From Salinivenus sp. (lineage in GTDB: Bacteria > Bacteroidota > Rhodothermia > Rhodothermales > Salinibacteraceae): a stretch of 64,000 bases of DNA. Below, in pieces: positions 1 through 7,279 of this stretch. The stretch's first letter is position 1. Every line of letters starts with the position of its first letter. The notes below the pieces were generated by a model, which was given only the letters and a program-made list of their open reading frames with translations, did not search any database and was not told where the DNA came from. The position numbers and the translations under genes are program-made. Where the stretch lies: NCBI GenBank assembly GCA_018609755.1, contig JAHENZ010000049.1, forward strand, positions 24,771 to 88,770. Direction: 5' to 3'.

Positions 1-394
1 TGAGTTGGGTAAAGGCGCGGACACGCCTTTCGCCAGTGGTGCCAGATCGTACGGAGCCGTGCAGCATCAGTCGCTGGAGCAGATATCCATCTCGAGCCGG
101 ACCCGCTCCCCATTGCTCGTTTTGATACCACCGTCCATAGGTCCGGAACTGGCCACCAATCGTGAGTACGGTGCTGCCGTCTCCGGGAAAGGCCATAGAC
201 TTGAGCGACGCACGTCCATCCTCGGGACCCTCCCAACCGCTCCAGTCTTCTTCCTGACGCAGAAGCCGAAAATCGGGTCGGGAGCGTGAAGACTCTTCTT
301 CGAGGCTGTCCCGCTCAGAAGTGGTCTGCGCCTGCGTTGCGAGGATCGGCAGGAGCGAAATTGTAAGGCCAAGTAGAAAGAGAAATGTTCGCAT
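1..394 (-). CDS. Alginate-export-type outer-membrane porin, N-terminal part (runs off window)
   Basis: The reading frame starts at the ATG complementary to 392-394 and stays open to base 1, so only about the first 131 residues are visible. Residues 1-18 form a signal peptide (MRTFLFLLGLTISLLPIL, ending near TQAQ). After an acidic linker comes a segment with IGGQFRTYGRWY and a DGYLLQRLMLHGSVR motif. This pattern, a tyrosine-rich first strand followed by a 'LLQR..LH' strand, is typical of the start of alginate-export-family beta-barrels (Alginate_exp), which sit in the outer membrane. Family assignment is by motif only. The cargo cannot be told from this fragment and need not be alginate. A strong hairpin at 441-470 separates it from doxX, so it is probably a separate transcript. 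Confidence 0.6.
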   Translation of the reverse strand, partial: MRTFLFLLGLTISLLPILATQAQTTSERDSLEEESSRSRPDFRLLRQEEDWSGWEGPEDGRASLKSMAFPGDGSTVLTIGGQFRTYGRWYQNEQWGAGPARDGYLLQRLMLHGSVRSGTTGERRVRAFTQL

Positions 395-440
395 AACGCT
401 GTCAGTTTTCGATGTTTGAGAGCAACGAAGAGAAACCGAA

Positions 441-470
441 AGTCCCCCGCCGCTTCACCGGCGGGGGACT
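441..470 (-). terminator. Rho-independent terminator of doxX
   Basis: A perfect 12-bp stem (AGTCCCCCGCCG at 441-452 paired with 459-470, 6-base loop) lies just past the doxX stop. Read on the minus strand it is followed by TTTCGGTTTCTCTT. It lies between doxX and the porin gene and should stop doxX transcription. Confidence 0.75.
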
Positions 471-522
471 CAGAGTTCGAAGTCAGAATTTCACGCCGTG
501 AAAGGAATCTCCCCCTCTGGAA

Positions 523-942
523 TTAGGCTCCTGTCGAGAGGGACGCGGGTTCTTCGGCAACGGACGGATCTCGGCGATCCAGGCTCAGCGGCCCGGTCCC
601 CTCTGTCATCACCATAAGGAGCCCGCCGATAATCGCTAGGTTTTTCAGGAAGTGGAGGAGCTGCTGCTGATCACCGAGATTGGTGTGGAAGACGACCGTC
701 GCCACCACCAGAAATCCCGCGAGGACGAACGCCGCCGCCCGTGCCCTGAAGCCGAGAAGCAACGTAAGCCCGCCAAGGGCCTCAGTCGCAATCGCTCCGA
801 CGAGAAGAAAGCCGGTCATTGGCAGCCCGTAGGCTGCCATGTACGCCTGCGTCCCGGCGGGGTCGGCGATCTTCGTCGCTGCACTACCGAGAAAGATGAT
901 CGAGAGAAGAATGCGTCCAATGTCGAGTGAATAGCGTCTCAT
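523..942 (-). CDS. DoxX family membrane protein
   Basis: A 139-residue protein with four predicted membrane segments (about 7-24, 41-64, 68-87 and 93-113), the normal size and topology of DoxX proteins. The conserved N-terminal pattern GRILLSIIFLGSAATKI with the following AYMAAYGLP is typical. The frame is open upstream to 1050, but residues added by that extension are hydrophilic and would run through the operator at 1026-1047, so the ATG at 942 is preferred. Known members include MhqP and CatD of Bacillus, which belong to quinone/catechol-stress regulons; DoxX proteins may act with quinones at the membrane. The operator-like palindrome 84 bases upstream and the nearby MarR, WrbA and pirin genes support the same role here, which is inference. 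Confidence 0.85.
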   Translation of the reverse strand: MRRYSLDIGRILLSIIFLGSAATKIADPAGTQAYMAAYGLPMTGFLLVGAIATEALGGLTLLLGFRARAAAFVLAGFLVVATVVFHTNLGDQQQLLHFLKNLAIIGGLLMVMTEGTGPLSLDRRDPSVAEEPASLSTGA

Positions 943-1025
943 GGAATTCGAGGATTGATTGTCAAGAACACGATGCTGATGAGCACCGGCGGACATCCGC
1001 CGGCTTTGGTGCTTTGCTCGTGCCG

Positions 1026-1047
1026 AACGGTTTAACACACAACCGTT
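1026..1047. promoter_or_regulatory. MarR operator-like palindrome, copy 1 (upstream of doxX)
   Basis: Perfect inverted repeat AACGGTT-N8-AACCGTT, 84 bases upstream of the doxX start. The half-site AACnGTT and the 8-base spacing recur at 2314, 2586 and 3223. Confidence 0.7.
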
Positions 1048-1057
1048 CAATATTAAA

Positions 1058-2212
1058 CTATTTTCTCAAATGACTATTCTTTCGTTCCTGGACTGGTGTC
1101 CACACTCGTCCGGTATCCCCGTCGTAGTGGGACGTCGGGCGAACCAGCTGATTGTCGCGTTTCTGTTCGAGGATGTGGGCCATCCAGCCGCCCATTCGAG
1201 CCGCGGCAAAGGTGGCGGTGAAGAGTTCTCGGGGAATGCCGATGCCGTGCAGAAGAACGGCCGTGTAGAATTCGACGTTGGTTTTCAGTGGACGATCGGG
1301 CTTGTATTCGAGCAGGAGCTTCGTTCCAACCCGCTCCAATTCTTTGGCCGTCTCGAAGAAGTCGTCCCTCCCGCTTCGAGAATAGAACCGCTCCGCCGCC
1401 GAGGAAAGAACCTCTGCCCTAGGATCCCGGGCACGGTACACGCGGTGCCCAAAACCCATCACCCGCTCGCCGTTCTCCAGAATGTCTCGAACGAACCCCT
1501 CTGGATCTCCCGTCTGGTGGACCGCCTTCAGCATGTCGAGCACGGGTCCCGGCGCGCCCCCGTGGAGCGGCCCCTTCAGCGCCCCGGCGGCGGCTGTGGC
1601 CGCAGAAACGAGATCCGACTCAGTAGACACCACCGTCCGTGCCGTGAAGGTGGACGCATTCAGTCCGTGGTCGATGACGGTGTTCAGGTACGTTTCGAGT
1701 CCGCGAACAGCGTCTTCCGCCGGGTCCTCTCCCCACATCATGTAGAGGAGATTCGCTGCGTGACCGAGATCTAGGCGGGGAGTCACAGGCACTTTTCCCT
1801 GTCGAAAGCGCCAGTACGCCGCAACGATGGTTGGGACGACCGCGATGAGACGGTGTGCCGTTTCTCTTCCATCATTCGCATTCGATTGGAGCGTGGCTGC
1901 CGAAAGCCCCATCCGCAGCGCGTCCATCGCCGATGCCTCCTCGGTGGCCGCCTGCCGAAGAATCGACGCAACCTCCTCGGAAATTGATCGACGGTCTGCA
2001 AGCTCCCTCCGAAAGCGCTCCAGCTCTTCTTCATCGGGCAGCCGATCATTCAACAGTAGATAAACGCTCTCTTCATAGGTGGCATTCGGGGCAAGCTCTG
2101 CGATCGGATATCCGCCAATGACGAGCGCCCCGTGCTCCCCGTCGATGGAACTGAGGCGCGTCGTCGCAACGGCTACGTCCTCCAGTCCAGGCTTCAGTTT
2201 TGTGTCTATCAT
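1058..2212 (-). CDS. Citrate synthase family protein (CitA-like)
   Basis: A 384-residue type I citrate synthase, usual length about 370-390. It would condense acetyl-CoA with oxaloacetate (or propionyl-CoA, as methylcitrate synthase) in the cytosol. The two catalytic histidines are visible: H217 in PLHGG and H256 in MGFGHRVYRARDPR, with R260 and the late VRPTSHY element. The third catalytic residue, normally Asp in the 'NVD' motif, is Glu314 here (KTNVEFYTAVLLHG). From memory, second citrate synthases of actinobacteria (CitA type) also carry NVEF, so this may mark a paralogue rather than a dead enzyme. The gene points the same way as doxX and has its own operator-like site about 100 bases upstream (2314-2335), an unusual association. 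The organism's main TCA enzyme may lie elsewhere. Confidence 0.9.
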   Translation of the reverse strand: MIDTKLKPGLEDVAVATTRLSSIDGEHGALVIGGYPIAELAPNATYEESVYLLLNDRLPDEEELERFRRELADRRSISEEVASILRQAATEEASAMDALRMGLSAATLQSNANDGRETAHRLIAVVPTIVAAYWRFRQGKVPVTPRLDLGHAANLLYMMWGEDPAEDAVRGLETYLNTVIDHGLNASTFTARTVVSTESDLVSAATAAAGALKGPLHGGAPGPVLDMLKAVHQTGDPEGFVRDILENGERVMGFGHRVYRARDPRAEVLSSAAERFYSRSGRDDFFETAKELERVGTKLLLEYKPDRPLKTNVEFYTAVLLHGIGIPRELFTATFAAARMGGWMAHILEQKRDNQLVRPTSHYDGDTGRVWTPVQERKNSHLRK

Positions 2213-2313
2213 GTGGATTGTCTAGTGTGTGCATGCGAGAGAGGATGCGTTCAGTCGTATTGGATGCTTCATCGCCGGGCGTCAGTCCCCACCCGCCTCG
2301 TCACGCTTCTATA

Positions 2314-2335
2314 TACAGTTCAACATCTAACAGTT
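2314..2335. promoter_or_regulatory. MarR operator-like palindrome, copy 2 (upstream of citrate synthase)
   Basis: TACAGTT-N8-AACAGTT. The right half-site is perfect and the left differs from AACnGTT at one base. It lies 102 bases upstream of the citrate synthase start on the minus strand. The 8-base spacer CAACATCT resembles that of copy 4 (TAACATCA). Confidence 0.6.
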
Positions 2336-2585
2336 CAATGGAAAACTTTATTTTCAATTGGACTGCATATCCTAGTGGCGGTCCTCTGTCCTCACTGGTG
2401 AGACAACAAACGAGTCTCCATCCTCCTGCTGCCCCGGCCTGCACATACAATGTGGAAAGAGTCCCCTGTATCGAGACCGGAGGTTCGCAAACCGTGATCA
2501 CGTTTCAACCCCCCGCATCCCACTTCACTTTTCGTCAGAACGGGCTCCCTTTCTGGAGGAGACGAAGATGAAGTAATCGCAAATT

Positions 2586-2607
2586 AACTGTTTTACATTG
2601 AACAGTT
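2586..2607. promoter_or_regulatory. MarR operator-like palindrome, copy 3 (upstream of marR)
   Basis: Perfect inverted repeat AACTGTT-N8-AACAGTT, 95 bases upstream of the marR ATG, consistent with autoregulation. Confidence 0.7.
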
Positions 2608-2701
2608 ATGTGTCGATCGGCATAAAGACTGACGGAAAACGAGGTGACTGGAGACCCCCCCCCCGCTGACATTGGTTGACTAGAACCGACGCTCCCTCCC
2701 C

Positions 2702-3154
2702 ATGCCCACCCAGTACGACGGATCCGACGAGGAGGAACGGGCACTGAATGCGTACATCCGCTTCACCCGTGCATTCGACACTGTCGACAAACAGATTGGG
2801 GAAACCTTCCGCACACACGACCTGACCTCCGGGCAGTTCGGCGTGCTGGAGACGATTTACCATCTGGGACCGTTGTACCAGGGCCAGCTTGGCGAGAAAC
2901 TGCTCCAGAGCAAGGGCAACATCAGTACGATTATAACCAACCTCGTCGAGCGGGGGCTCGTGGAACGTCAGCGGGACCCGGACGACCGGCGCTACGTCGA
3001 GATACATCTGACCGACGAGGGCCGACGCTTGATCGAAAGGATTTTCCCCAATCACGTCCAGAAAATCACGGACACGTTCGACGCCCTGGACGATGATGAA
3101 CTGGAGGAATTTAGCCGCCTCTGTAAAAAGCTGGGACTGGCCAACACGACGTAA
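2702..3154 (+). CDS. MarR family transcriptional regulator (MhqR-like)
   Basis: A 150-residue winged-helix regulator of normal MarR length. Residues about 41-107 show the DNA-binding core: LTSGQFGVLETIYHLGP, a recognition helix region around KGNISTIITNLVERG, and the wing with the invariant DPDDRR. The terminal helices would form the dimer interface. By memory, the segments QFGVLETIYH and ERIFPNH resemble MhqR/YkvE of Bacillus, which represses genes for quinone detoxification. The protein has no Cys at all, so thiol-based sensing (as in YodB or OhrR) is unlikely and a bound ligand is more probable. It sits between the citrate synthase and wrbA genes and probably binds AACnGTT-N8-AACnGTT, since a perfect copy lies 95 bases upstream of its own start. 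Confidence 0.9.
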   Translation: MPTQYDGSDEEERALNAYIRFTRAFDTVDKQIGETFRTHDLTSGQFGVLETIYHLGPLYQGQLGEKLLQSKGNISTIITNLVERGLVERQRDPDDRRYVEIHLTDEGRRLIERIFPNHVQKITDTFDALDDDELEEFSRLCKKLGLANTT

Positions 3155-3222
3155 TTTTCCCACTGGCCTCCCCCGCTTGAATCCGTAAGCCCGCAGAAGA
3201 TACGAAATTCTGCCTATACCTG

Positions 3223-3244
3223 ATTAGTTTAACATCAAACGGTT
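3223..3244. promoter_or_regulatory. MarR operator-like palindrome, copy 4 (upstream of wrbA)
   Basis: ATTAGTT-N8-AACGGTT. The right half-site is perfect and the left keeps the GTT and outer A but has TT for AC. A further half-site-like AACCGT lies at 3252-3257. The wrbA start is at 3306. Confidence 0.5.
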
Positions 3245-3305
3245 CAATTTAGAACCGTATGACTATACTCTCATCGACTCTCGAAACCAACAGAAACAGA
3301 GCACC

Positions 3306-3971
3306 ATGCACACGCAATCGAGCGCGAACGTCGTCATTCCCTACTACTCGTCGTACGGGACCACTCACAAATTGGCGGAAGCCGTCCAGGAGGGCGCGGC
3401 GGATGTGCCCGGCTCTACCGTTCGGCTCCGGCGCATCCCCGAGCTTCCCTCCGCGGAAGAGGGCATGTCCGGCCAGGACGCCTACGACGCCGCGCAGGAC
3501 GAGATGTCAGAGATTCCTCGGATCGAGCACGACGACCTCCGCTGGGCCGACGGCATCATCTGGGGCACGCCGACGAGGTTTGGCAACATGGCCGCCCAGG
3601 TCAAGCAGTTCATCGACACCCTCGGCGGCATGTGGTTCGAGGGGGAGCTGGAAGGCAAGGCGACGGGCGTCTTCGTGTCGACCGGCTCGATCCACGGCGG
3701 GCACGAGACGACGATCCTCACGAGTCTGGTACCCCTCATCCACCTGGGCATGGTCTTCGTCGGGGTGCGGTACAGCACCAACGACCAGATCATGACCACC
3801 GAGGGCATCGGCGGCTCTCCCTACGGGCCCTCCACGATGCCCCGAGACGAATCGGAGGTCGAGTCGCCCACGTCGGACGAGGTCGAGACCGCCCGATCGC
3901 TGGGTCGACGGGTGACGAGGGTCGCCGCTCGTCTGCAGGACACCCCGGAGCAGGAGATAATGCCTGCGTGA
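3306..3971 (+). CDS. wrbA: WrbA-family NAD(P)H:quinone oxidoreductase
   Basis: A 221-residue flavodoxin-fold protein; WrbA is usually about 200. The FMN-phosphate loop is at residues 14-20 (YSSYGTT), and the second FMN contact GTPTRFGNMAAQ is at 87-98. STGSIHGGHETT near 125-136 is the WrbA signature after strand 4. The family reduces quinones by two electrons using NAD(P)H, avoiding semiquinone radicals. The protein is longer than usual because of a 20-residue acidic tail. It follows the marR gene and an operator-like site, and lies 55 bases ahead of the pirin gene on the same strand, so the two probably form one transcript. Confidence 0.92.
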   Translation: MHTQSSANVVIPYYSSYGTTHKLAEAVQEGAADVPGSTVRLRRIPELPSAEEGMSGQDAYDAAQDEMSEIPRIEHDDLRWADGIIWGTPTRFGNMAAQVKQFIDTLGGMWFEGELEGKATGVFVSTGSIHGGHETTILTSLVPLIHLGMVFVGVRYSTNDQIMTTEGIGGSPYGPSTMPRDESEVESPTSDEVETARSLGRRVTRVAARLQDTPEQEIMPA

Positions 3972-4026
3972 GCCGACTTTAACGGGATCCCATTCGCTCA
4001 AAAACGACGAAGCTGAAAACCAAACC

Positions 4027-4788
4027 ATGACGGACGATCAGACCGCAACAACTCCACAATCCACACGGCCCCGCCTCCGCCGCAGCGAGGACCGCGGTGT
4101 ACAGGACCTCGGGTGGTCGACGAACTACCTGACGTTTTCCTTCGCCGAGTACCACGATCCAGACTGGATGCGCTTTGGCCCGTTGCGAGTCCTCATCGAA
4201 AGCCACATTGATCCCGGCGAAGGGTTCTCTGAGCACCCGCACCGGCACGCGGAGATCGTGAGCTACGTGACCGAGGGCGTGTTGCGGCATCGAGACAGCT
4301 CCGGCCACGAGGCCGACATAACGACCGGTGAGATGCAACTCATTAGCGCCGGGAGCCGCGGAATCACACATAGCGAGACAAACCCTCTAGACGAGCCAGA
4401 GGCCCACTACCAGCTGTGGTTTATTCCCAGCCGCCCGGATACGGAGGGTGCGTACCACGAGCTCAAACCGCCACGGGCCGAACGGCAGGGACAATTTCGA
4501 CTGTACGTTTCCCCCGACGGACGCGACGACACGATGCCGGTCAATACCGACGTGTTCGTCTACGCCAGTCAGTTTTCGCCGGGCGACCGGACGTCACATG
4601 AACTGGCGTCGGGCCGCGGGGCGTGGGTTCAGGTCGTGGACGGCACGGTCTCCGTCGGCGACGTGACGCTTCAGGACGGAGACGGCGCTGGATTCACCAA
4701 CCCCGATACGCTCCACTTTTCGTTTGAAACACCGGCAGAGGTACTTCTCATCGACGTTCGGATGGATGCCCCTCGGGTCTGGGAATAG
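4027..4788 (+). CDS. Pirin family bicupin
   Basis: A 253-residue pirin-family protein of two cupin domains. The metal-binding set is complete in the first cupin: H70 and H72 in SEHPHRHAE, H115 and E117 in ITHSE. Pirins of this group include YhaK, a redox-sensitive protein, and YhhW, which shows quercetinase activity. A role in oxidising flavonoid- or quinol-like compounds is therefore plausible in the cytosol. It lies directly downstream of wrbA, which supports a shared response to quinones. It ends 7 bases before the convergent deoA-type gene. The exact substrate is unknown. Confidence 0.88.
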   Translation: MTDDQTATTPQSTRPRLRRSEDRGVQDLGWSTNYLTFSFAEYHDPDWMRFGPLRVLIESHIDPGEGFSEHPHRHAEIVSYVTEGVLRHRDSSGHEADITTGEMQLISAGSRGITHSETNPLDEPEAHYQLWFIPSRPDTEGAYHELKPPRAERQGQFRLYVSPDGRDDTMPVNTDVFVYASQFSPGDRTSHELASGRGAWVQVVDGTVSVGDVTLQDGDGAGFTNPDTLHFSFETPAEVLLIDVRMDAPRVWE

Positions 4789-4795
4789 TGCACAA

Positions 4796-6139
4796 TCAGA
4801 CATCGGACCAGCCGCTGGTGTCATAGCGGGCCCGGACGGGCGCCACCGGTTCGGGGGGCTCGTCGGAAAAGCTGTAGGCGTCCCGAATGGCCGCCCGCAC
4901 GTCCTCCACGGCACTCGGCGTGCGCGTGTGAAGGCGAGCCAGGACGTCGCCGGGCGCAACCGGATCGCCCGGTTTCTTCAGATCGGAAAGTCCGGCTACC
5001 GGATCCACGTCATCCTCCTTCGCGCGGCGACCGGCACCAAGATCCACTGCCGCATGGCCGATGGCGAGGGCGTCGAGGTCGGCCACGTAGCCCTGGGCGT
5101 CGTCCGGGGCCCGTACCACCGCGACCGGTTCACTCCCGTCACGAGCGGACGGGGTGTCAATCAGGCCCCGATCTCCGCCTTGTGCCTCCACGAACTGGAA
5201 AAACCGGTCCAGGGCGGCGCCGCTATCGAGGACCTGCTGGACCCGTTCCTCCCCCTCTTCAGCGGACTCCGCCTTCTCCCCAAGCGCGACCATCTCCCCC
5301 GCGAGCGCCCGGACGATCCTCATGAGCGGTGTATCGTCGTGCTCCCCCCGAAGACACTCAATGACCTCCACGATCTCCGGCCAGTTGCCGACCGCCCGGC
5401 CGAGGGGCACGTCCATGTTCGTCATGACGGCCGTAACGGGCACGTCGTGCTCGGCGCCGATGGCGGCCATCGTTTCGGCCAACGCTCGGGCGTCGGCCTC
5501 CGTCTTCATAAAGGCGCCGCGTCCACACTTCACGTCGAGCACAAGCGCGTCGTTGCCCTCCGCCAGCTTCTTGCTCATGATGGAGGCGGCGATCAGCGGA
5601 ATGGAATCGACCGTGGCCGTCACGTCGCGCAGGGCGTACAGCTTTTTGTCTGCGGGGGCCACGTCGCCGGTCTGCCCGGCGATGACGCACCCAATGTCGT
5701 CAATCTGACGTCGGTACTCGTCCACCGAAAGAGAGGTCCGGAACCCAGGGATGGACTCTAGCTTATCGAGCGTGCCGCCCGTGTGTCCGAGGCCGCGCCC
5801 GCTGAGTTTGGCGACCGGGACGCCGCAACTGGCCACCAGGGGCACGAGGATCGGAGAGACCTTGTCTCCCACCCCACCAGTGGAGTGCTTGCCCACTTTG
5901 ATGCCGGACACGGACGAGAGGTCGATGTGCGTACCAGACTGGAGCATCGCGTCGGTCAGGGCCGCCGCCTCTGCGTCCGAGAGGCCGTTGAGGTACGCCG
6001 CCATCAGAAAGGCACTCATCTGATAGTCGGGGACCGCCCCCCCCGTGTAGGCGTCGATGAAGGCTCGGAGGTCATCCAAAGCAAGCGCCTTTCCATCGCG
6101 CTTCGTGGCGATGAGCCGAACAGGGTTCAGGTTGCTCAT
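4796..6139 (-). CDS. deoA: Pyrimidine-nucleoside (thymidine) phosphorylase
   Basis: A 447-residue member of the thymidine/pyrimidine nucleoside phosphorylase family (usual 430-445). It cleaves thymidine or uridine with phosphate to give the base and a pentose-1-phosphate in nucleoside salvage. The phosphate loop KVGKHSTGGVGDKVS spans about 82-96, and the family signature LSGRGLGHTGGTLDKLE about 112-128. SIMSKKLAEGNDALVLDVKCG near 187-207 holds further substrate and cation contacts. The C-terminal alpha/beta domain ends in GYVADLDALAIGHAAVDLGAG and following residues, as usual. Whether it is specific for thymidine (DeoA) or also uses uridine (Pdp) cannot be told. Converges with the pirin gene. 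Confidence 0.93.
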   Translation of the reverse strand: MSNLNPVRLIATKRDGKALALDDLRAFIDAYTGGAVPDYQMSAFLMAAYLNGLSDAEAAALTDAMLQSGTHIDLSSVSGIKVGKHSTGGVGDKVSPILVPLVASCGVPVAKLSGRGLGHTGGTLDKLESIPGFRTSLSVDEYRRQIDDIGCVIAGQTGDVAPADKKLYALRDVTATVDSIPLIAASIMSKKLAEGNDALVLDVKCGRGAFMKTEADARALAETMAAIGAEHDVPVTAVMTNMDVPLGRAVGNWPEIVEVIECLRGEHDDTPLMRIVRALAGEMVALGEKAESAEEGEERVQQVLDSGAALDRFFQFVEAQGGDRGLIDTPSARDGSEPVAVVRAPDDAQGYVADLDALAIGHAAVDLGAGRRAKEDDVDPVAGLSDLKKPGDPVAPGDVLARLHTRTPSAVEDVRAAIRDAYSFSDEPPEPVAPVRARYDTSGWSDV

Positions 6140-6201
6140 AGAAACGGGAGAATGGCAACGTAACAGAGCTGCTTCTCTCCTGCCCTGCGTGTCGTCCCCT
6201 A

Positions 6202-6253
6202 TTTCGTATTGCGTATTCTACCTCGTCTAGAGAACGGAATACGCAGTACGAAA
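6202..6253. repeat. Imperfect inverted repeat of the ATTTCGTATTGCGTATTC type
   Basis: TTTCGTATTGCGTATTC at 6202-6218 pairs with 6237-6253 (one mismatch in 17). The same wording recurs at 43519-43585 upstream of metG, and looser GAATnnCGAAT words fill the his-cluster spacers. It lies between the L31 gene's terminator and deoA and could form a hairpin in the deoA leader. Confidence 0.65.
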
Positions 6254-6310
6254 CACTCAGTGCAGTCGAAGCCGGGACATGCTCTTTCGAAAACCGCAGG
6301 CACAGAGTCC

Positions 6311-6347
6311 AAAAAAACAAAAGGGCCATCCGTCGGCCGGATGACCC
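6311..6347 (-). terminator. Rho-independent terminator of rpmE
   Basis: Stem GGGCCATCCG (6323-6332) with CGGATGACCC (6338-6347), one mismatch, 5-base loop. On the minus strand it is followed by TTTTGTTTTTTT. It lies 29 bases past the L31 stop. Confidence 0.85.
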
Positions 6348-6375
6348 AAGTCGTACTGCTCGAATGTACCGGCGG

Positions 6376-6621
6376 TTATTCTTCTGCCTCGTCGTCTTCC
6401 TCCTCCTCGTCGTCCTCATTGAGGCCGTACCGGCGGTTGAATTTCTCAACGCGGCCCGCCGTATCGACGAACTGGCGCCGACCGGTGTAGAACGGGTGAT
6501 TCGTCGAATCGACCTCAGTCTCGTGCGTGTCCTTGTCCATGGTCGAGCGGGTCACCATCTCGGTGCCGTCCGCCAGTTTAACGGTGACTTCGTTGTACTC
6601 TGGATGCAGGTCCTTTTTCAT
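6376..6621 (-). CDS. rpmE2: 50S ribosomal protein L31, zinc-free type
   Basis: An 81-residue L31. It starts MKKDLHPEYNEVTVKLADG and contains SSTNHPFYTG-like STNHPFYTGRRQFVDTAGRVEKFNRRYG, the conserved core that contacts 5S rRNA and bridges the subunits. It lacks the CxxC pairs of zinc-binding L31, so it is the C-minus form. The last 15 residues are almost all Asp/Glu (NEDDEEEEDDEAEE), an acidic tail likely linked to high internal salt. Single gene with its own terminator. Confidence 0.93.
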   Translation of the reverse strand: MKKDLHPEYNEVTVKLADGTEMVTRSTMDKDTHETEVDSTNHPFYTGRRQFVDTAGRVEKFNRRYGLNEDDEEEEDDEAEE

Positions 6622-7279
6622 AGCGAAGGCGTGTATGTCGGTCGCACAGTCGGGCGTCGATGTTAGCTAGAACCGCTACACGATCCGGCCTGCCGAAAGT
6701 TTCGCCCCGACCGATCCGTTCGAAGGATCCAAACATTTTCCACACAGAGCAAGGAGATCTGAGATCTTGGGATCTAGATTTCCCGGACCGTACGTTATGC
6801 GGACAGAAATGGTCTTCGTGGACTTCTTCACGGATCGGTAACCCACGAAGACGCAGCAAAAGCCAGAGCAACAATGCATTGAAACTCGAACCAAGGGAAG
6901 GTGGCTCCCTGCTGATCTTCTCTCTTGTGTGCCAGAATGTACGTGGGTATGGGCGTGTGGGAGTAAAAGGACTGCCCGGAAAACGATCCCATCCGGATGC
7001 GCAGGAGGCAACCCCCGCTTGCACGAGCGCCCATTCTGACCTGGCATTTCCTGAACCCAGCAATCGCCCCGTCTCCCTAACCCCAGCACCACCCCCCCGC
7101 ACCCCCACTCTCATATGCAACGAGCAAACCCGGAGATGTACTGGCACCAGAGTCTTCCTCTTTCACTCAGAAAATTACCGCCCTGTCCTCCACGGGCTTG
7201 GTGACTCCGAAAGAAATTCCGTTTACTGTAAAATACGCCTTTTCCCAAATGCCCTTTCGTCCAACCCGCTCGTTCGACC
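6622..7279. other. Intergenic region between rpmE2 and pgm, no gene seen
   Basis: About 660 bases separating two divergent genes. Frames on both strands are open for 60-200 codons but lack family motifs, a plausible start context and acidic composition, so I treat them as chance. No tRNA-like fold was seen. The region presumably holds the two promoters; its length is unusual for this genome. Confidence 0.5.

Larger units (their letters stand above)
2213..2701. other. Divergent intergenic region between citrate synthase and marR
   Basis: About 490 bases without a convincing gene. It holds two operator-like palindromes (2314-2335 and 2586-2607), one nearer each flanking gene, and a run of nine C residues near 2657-2665. 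Short frames here have no recognisable product. It presumably carries promoters in both directions. Confidence 0.6.

Noticed and set aside
4724..5761. 345-codon plus-strand frame
   Set aside because: It lies antisense to deoA, is Arg/His/Gly-rich and has no family motif. High-GC genes often leave such open antisense frames.
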